Under the pieces are notes generated by a model. The model had not been told where the DNA came from and did no database searches. It saw nothing but the letters and a program-made list of their open reading frames with translations. 18,603 nt of DNA, from contig JBAXLO010000076.1 in assembly GCA_037134755.1 (NCBI GenBank), forward strand, positions 1-18,603, written 5' to 3'. Both the position numbers and the translations under genes were made by a program. Shown here in pieces: positions 16,200-18,603 of this stretch (within the stretch, counting starts at the first letter, position 1; each line of letters starts with the position of its first letter). This stretch comes from JBAXLO01 sp037134755 (GTDB lineage: Bacteria; Bacteroidota; Bacteroidia; Bacteroidales; JACABE01).

Positions 16200-16631
16200 T
16201 TATGAAACTGTTATCTGACGTGCAGGTTTCTCTTTAGCTTCTTCCCTTTTGGGGATTTCAATACTTAAAATGCCATCTTTATAAGTAGCATTTATCTTTT
16301 CACCATCAACCATTTCAGGTAAACCAAAAGAACGTTTAAAACTACTGTAACTAAACTCTCTTCTTGTGAATTTATCAATACTTTCTTCATTCTTTTCTTC
16401 TTTCTCCGAAGAGAGTGTAAGGATTTTATTATGAAGATCTATTTTAAAATCTTCTTTACTTAATCCCGGGGCAGCCACATTAATTTTAAAATCGTCTTTA
16501 CTTTCCGTTATGTTAACAGCAGGCATGTTGTAGTTAGAAGTTGTTGCAAAAAAATCCTGCAAAAGATCTTTACCAAAAAATTCATCTGATGAACCTGGTA
16601 AACAACTGTGTTTTCTAATCATTGGTATCAT
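16200..16631 (-). CDS. Small heat shock protein (Hsp20/alpha-crystallin)
   Basis: The product is 143 residues, normal for a bacterial Hsp20. It is an ATP-independent holdase that binds unfolding proteins in the cytoplasm and passes them to DnaK/ClpB. Residues 1-36 are the variable N-terminal arm. The alpha-crystallin domain spans about 37-130: PAVNITESKDDFKINVAAPGL at its start, the conserved FSYSSFKRSFGLPE at 93-106, and GILSIEIPK at 120-128. The C-terminal I-T-V (140-142) fits the IxI/V oligomerisation motif. The start at 16631 is supported by a strong GGAGG Shine-Dalgarno (16639-16643) seven bases upstream, which is unusual in this phylum; the Met at 16622 is too close to be served by it. 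Upstream DNA carries a sigma-54-like element and two identical dyads, so expression is probably stress-induced through a dedicated regulator. Confidence 0.95.
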   Translation of the reverse strand: MIPMIRKHSCLPGSSDEFFGKDLLQDFFATTSNYNMPAVNITESKDDFKINVAAPGLSKEDFKIDLHNKILTLSSEKEEKNEESIDKFTRREFSYSSFKRSFGLPEMVDGEKINATYKDGILSIEIPKREEAKEKPARQITVS

Positions 16632-16685
16632 ATTAAGTCCTCCATTTTTTATTGTTATTAAATTTAATTTTATTGAAAGGACTTA

Positions 16686-16701
16686 TTCAATATTTATGCC
16701 A
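16686..16701 (-). promoter_or_regulatory. Sigma-54-like promoter element of hsp20
   Basis: Read leftward the sequence is TGGCAT-AAATA-TTGAA, against the sigma-54 consensus TGGCAC-N5-TTGCW. The invariant GG is kept, with exactly 10 nt to the downstream dinucleotide, but that dinucleotide is GA where GC is normal. The hsp20 ATG would lie about 45 nt beyond the expected transcription start. The match is good but not decisive. Confidence 0.4.
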
Positions 16702-16712
16702 CACCAAAAACT

Positions 16713-16727
16713 ATGACAAAATGTCAG
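16713..16727. promoter_or_regulatory. Dyad operator, copy 1 (hsp20-proximal)
   Basis: ATGACAAAATGTCAG contains the palindrome TGACA-AAA-TGTCA. It is identical to a second 15-bp copy 52 bp away and lies 12 bp upstream of the sigma-54-like element. It is a likely binding site for a dimeric regulator of hsp20. Confidence 0.6.
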
Positions 16728-16764
16728 AATTTAGGTAAAAATGGTAGAATTTTGTAATAAAAAC

Positions 16765-16779
16765 ATGACAAAATGTCAG
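16765..16779. promoter_or_regulatory. Dyad operator, copy 2 (hsp20-distal)
   Basis: Second exact copy of ATGACAAAATGTCAG, 52 bp (about five helical turns) from copy 1 and ending one base before the stop codon of the Nramp gene. The five-turn spacing would put two bound dimers on the same face of the DNA, as with upstream activator sites. Confidence 0.6.
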
Positions 16780-16780
16780 G

Positions 16781-18046
16781 TTAAAGAAAAGAAAGTAATA
16801 ATCGAATATTAAGATAAGATACAATTAAGCCCACAATCAAAAGTGTTATTGTAGTTGAGTTTACATTTACATATTTACCCATCACTTTTTTTGAAGAAGT
16901 AAGATAAACTTGTAGAAAAATAGTTAACGGTAACTGTATACTTAAAAACATTTGTGATATAATAAGCCCTTTATAGGGATCTCTTACTAAATAAATGGAG
17001 AATAAAGCAACGAATAAAGATATTGCAACACCAATTCTTGAGTGATTATCCTTTAAATCATAAGGCTCACCATACATACCTGCAAAAATAGAAGCACCTG
17101 CCATACCAGAAGTAATAGTGGAAGCAACACCGGCGAACAATAACGCAACTGCAAATACAATTCCTGCATTATTACCTAATAATGGCACTAACATATTCTT
17201 GGCTTGTTGCAATTCATTAACATGTAAACCATGCTTAAAGAAAGTAGAGGCCGCAAGTAAAATCATAGCACTATTAATAGCCCAACCAACTATCATGGAG
17301 AATAAAGTATCAATAAACTCATAATCCATTGTCTTTTTAATATGCTTATCATCCTTTAAATTATGTTGGCGACTCTGGATAATTTCGGAATGAAGATAAA
17401 GATTATGAGGCATAACAACTGCCCCCAGAACACTCATAATAATCAACATAGAACCTTGAGGAATAGTTGGTTTTACCCATCCAATGGCTGCATCAGTCCA
17501 GTTAATATTCACTAAAGTTAATTCGTAAATAAAAGAGATGCCTATAATAGATACAAATGCAATGATCCATCTTTCAATTTTGCTATAAGTATTTGTCAAT
17601 AACATTATAAAAACAAAGACCGCAACAAGAATAGCCCCAATAGCAATTGGAATTCCAAACAACATATCCAAAGCAATTGAAGCCCCTAATATCTCTGCTA
17701 AAGAAGTGGCAACCGAAGCCATCATGGCAGTAATAAGAATAGGTTTGGAAACCCAACGAGGAGTATGAATTGTAGCAGCTTCTGATAAACACAAACCGGT
17801 TGCTATGCCAAGATGCGCTACATTATGTTGTAATAATATCAACATAATTGTTGATAAAGAAATCATCCAAAGAATAGTATAACCATACTCCGATCCGGCC
17901 GCAACATTTGATGCCCAGTTACCAGGATCTATAAACCCAATAGTAACCAATAAACCGGGACCAATGTATTTGATAATGTCCAAAGCTCCGAAACGAGGCT
18001 TATAACCTGGTTTATCAATATTTTTTAGAATATTCTTAAAACGCAT
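16781..18046 (-). CDS. Nramp-family divalent metal transporter (MntH-like)
   Basis: The product is 421 residues, with about 11 transmembrane segments and a short basic N-terminus. It should import Mn2+ or Fe2+ with protons across the inner membrane. The metal-binding motifs are intact: D40-P-G-N43 in TM1 and A209-V-V-M212-P-H-N215 in TM6, where the methionine marks transition-metal selectivity and separates it from Mg2+ or Al3+ transporting relatives. The segment TNTYSKIERWI (151-161) and GMAGASIFAGMYGEPY also fit the family. The start at 18046 gives the usual short cytoplasmic tail before TM1. The upstream region carries a 17-bp palindrome over the candidate -7 element, suggesting repression by a metal-sensing regulator. 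No obvious terminator separates it from hsp20, so read-through is possible. Confidence 0.93.
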   Translation of the reverse strand: MRFKNILKNIDKPGYKPRFGALDIIKYIGPGLLVTIGFIDPGNWASNVAAGSEYGYTILWMISLSTIMLILLQHNVAHLGIATGLCLSEAATIHTPRWVSKPILITAMMASVATSLAEILGASIALDMLFGIPIAIGAILVAVFVFIMLLTNTYSKIERWIIAFVSIIGISFIYELTLVNINWTDAAIGWVKPTIPQGSMLIIMSVLGAVVMPHNLYLHSEIIQSRQHNLKDDKHIKKTMDYEFIDTLFSMIVGWAINSAMILLAASTFFKHGLHVNELQQAKNMLVPLLGNNAGIVFAVALLFAGVASTITSGMAGASIFAGMYGEPYDLKDNHSRIGVAISLFVALFSIYLVRDPYKGLIISQMFLSIQLPLTIFLQVYLTSSKKVMGKYVNVNSTTITLLIVGLIVSYLNIRLLLSFL

Positions 18047-18091
18047 TTGTTAGATTAACTGTTGTTATGTAAACTATCTAATAAATCTTTG

Positions 18092-18110
18092 CAAAAGTAT
18101 TAAATACTTT
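18092..18110 (-). promoter_or_regulatory. Nramp gene -7 element overlapped by a palindromic operator
   Basis: Leftward TACTTTTG (18092-18099) fully matches the Bacteroidetes -7 element; its -33 partner is poor. It is overlapped by the perfect palindrome AAAGTATT-A-AATACTTT (18094-18110). A bound repressor would block the promoter. A DtxR/MntR- or Fur-type metal sensor is the natural candidate given the gene, but the regulator cannot be read from the site alone. Confidence 0.6.
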
Positions 18111-18120
18111 AGAATTATTT

Positions 18121-18156
18121 AAAAAAATAGCTGTCAATAAATAATATTGACAGCTA
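18121..18156 (-). terminator. Rho-independent terminator of the E2 gene
   Basis: A perfect 12-bp stem (TAGCTGTCAATA at 18128-18139 with its complement at 18145-18156) has a 5-nt loop and, read leftward, is followed by seven T (A at 18121-18127 on the forward strand). It begins 16 bp after the stop codon of the acyltransferase gene and insulates the Nramp gene from it. Confidence 0.92.
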
Positions 18157-18172
18157 AATATGTTTTAATTTA

Positions 18173-18603
18173 TTATATAGTTTGATTTACATCAAAATTC
18201 TCAAGATATTCAGCTACACGTTTTAAATATAAACCTCCCATTGCACCATCCACTACTCTATGATCAAATGCAATTGACATTATCATCATGTGACGGATGC
18301 CGATTGTGTCGCCTTGTGGAGTTTCAATTACAACAGGTTTCTTTTGAATAACACCAATTGCTAAAATTGCAACTTGTGGTTGGTTTATAATTGGTGTACC
18401 GGTTATCGAACCAAAAGAACCTAAGTTAGTAATTGTAAAGGTTCCATCCTGAATTTCTTCTGGATTAAGTTTATTAATTCGTGCACGGTTAGCAAGATCA
18501 TTTACTGTCTTTGAAATGCCTAATAAATTCTTTTGATCAGCATTCTTAATAACCGGAACAATAAGGTTTCCATTAGGTAATGCTGTTGCCATTCCAATAT
18601 TAA
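18173..18603 (-). CDS. 2-oxoacid dehydrogenase E2, C-terminal catalytic part (5'-truncated by window edge)
   Basis: The visible 143 codons are the end of a dihydrolipoamide acyltransferase (E2 core). The frame stays open to the right edge: the codons before the Met at 18592 read N-I-G, as expected inside this domain, so that Met is internal and not a start. Numbering from that Met, NLIVPVIKNAD (9-19), FTITNLGSFG (52-61) and the active-site F109-D-H-R-V-V-D-G116 (catalytic H111 and D115) are intact. The enzyme transfers the acyl group from lipoyl-lysine to CoA in the cytoplasmic multienzyme complex. The lipoyl and E1/E3-binding domains lie outside the window, so pyruvate, 2-oxoglutarate and branched-chain complexes cannot be told apart. 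A strong terminator follows. Confidence 0.93.
   Translation of the reverse strand, partial: NIGMATALPNGNLIVPVIKNADQKNLLGISKTVNDLANRARINKLNPEEIQDGTFTITNLGSFGSITGTPIINQPQVAILAIGVIQKKPVVIETPQGDTIGIRHMMIMSIAFDHRVVDGAMGGLYLKRVAEYLENFDVNQTI

Overview
The window is AT-rich and reads as chromosomal DNA from a member of the Bacteroidota, probably an uncultured or environmental lineage. The support is: many Sec signal peptides ending in A-Q or G-Q, a WG-repeat protein, an FN3-type secreted protein, an outer-membrane barrel ending in an aromatic residue, a POT transporter with the NMGERFGFY N-terminus, and a promoter of the Bacteroidetes class (TTG, 19-nt spacer, TACTTTTG) in front of that transporter. 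Genus and species cannot be read from the sequence.

Layout. 1-501 has no recognisable gene. 502-1416 (-) encodes an exported WG-repeat protein. 1417-2086 is intergenic and carries about 17 degenerate copies of a 20-bp tandem repeat and a 31-bp palindrome. 2087-10923 (-) is a tightly packed three-gene operon, transcribed leftward: an outer-membrane beta-barrel protein (584 codons), a 1646-residue exported protein and an FN3-repeat exported protein. Divergent from it, at 11065-11895 (+), is a XerC/D-like tyrosine recombinase. 11981-12054 holds a 21-bp tandem repeat. 12152-14351 (+) is a gene pair: an OmpA-family lipid-free periplasmic/outer-membrane protein and a GT39/ArnT-like membrane glycosyltransferase. 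14443-15978 (+) is a POT peptide transporter with a clear promoter and a clear terminator. 16200-16631 (-) is a small heat shock protein, 16781-18046 (-) an Nramp metal transporter, and 18173-18603 (-) the C-terminal part of a 2-oxoacid dehydrogenase E2 that runs off the right edge.

The most interesting part is 10946-11057. A perfect 13-bp inverted repeat (AACATTCGTTTAT / ATAAACGAATGTT) brackets 86 bp that lie exactly between the start of the three-gene surface operon and the start of the tyrosine recombinase; one arm ends 7 bp before the recombinase ATG. This has the geometry of a recombinase-controlled invertible promoter, which in Bacteroides species produces phase variation of surface structures. 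Here it would switch a large surface complex made of a barrel and two secreted partners. No strong promoter is visible inside the segment, and the recombinase has Gln where the family normally has the HxxR histidine. The proposal is therefore a testable inference and not an observation.

The right-hand third is housekeeping and stress or metal physiology, with regulatory DNA that can be read: twin identical 15-bp dyads and a sigma-54-like GG-N10-GA element ahead of hsp20, a 17-bp palindrome overlapping the candidate -7 element of the Nramp gene, and several intrinsic terminators.
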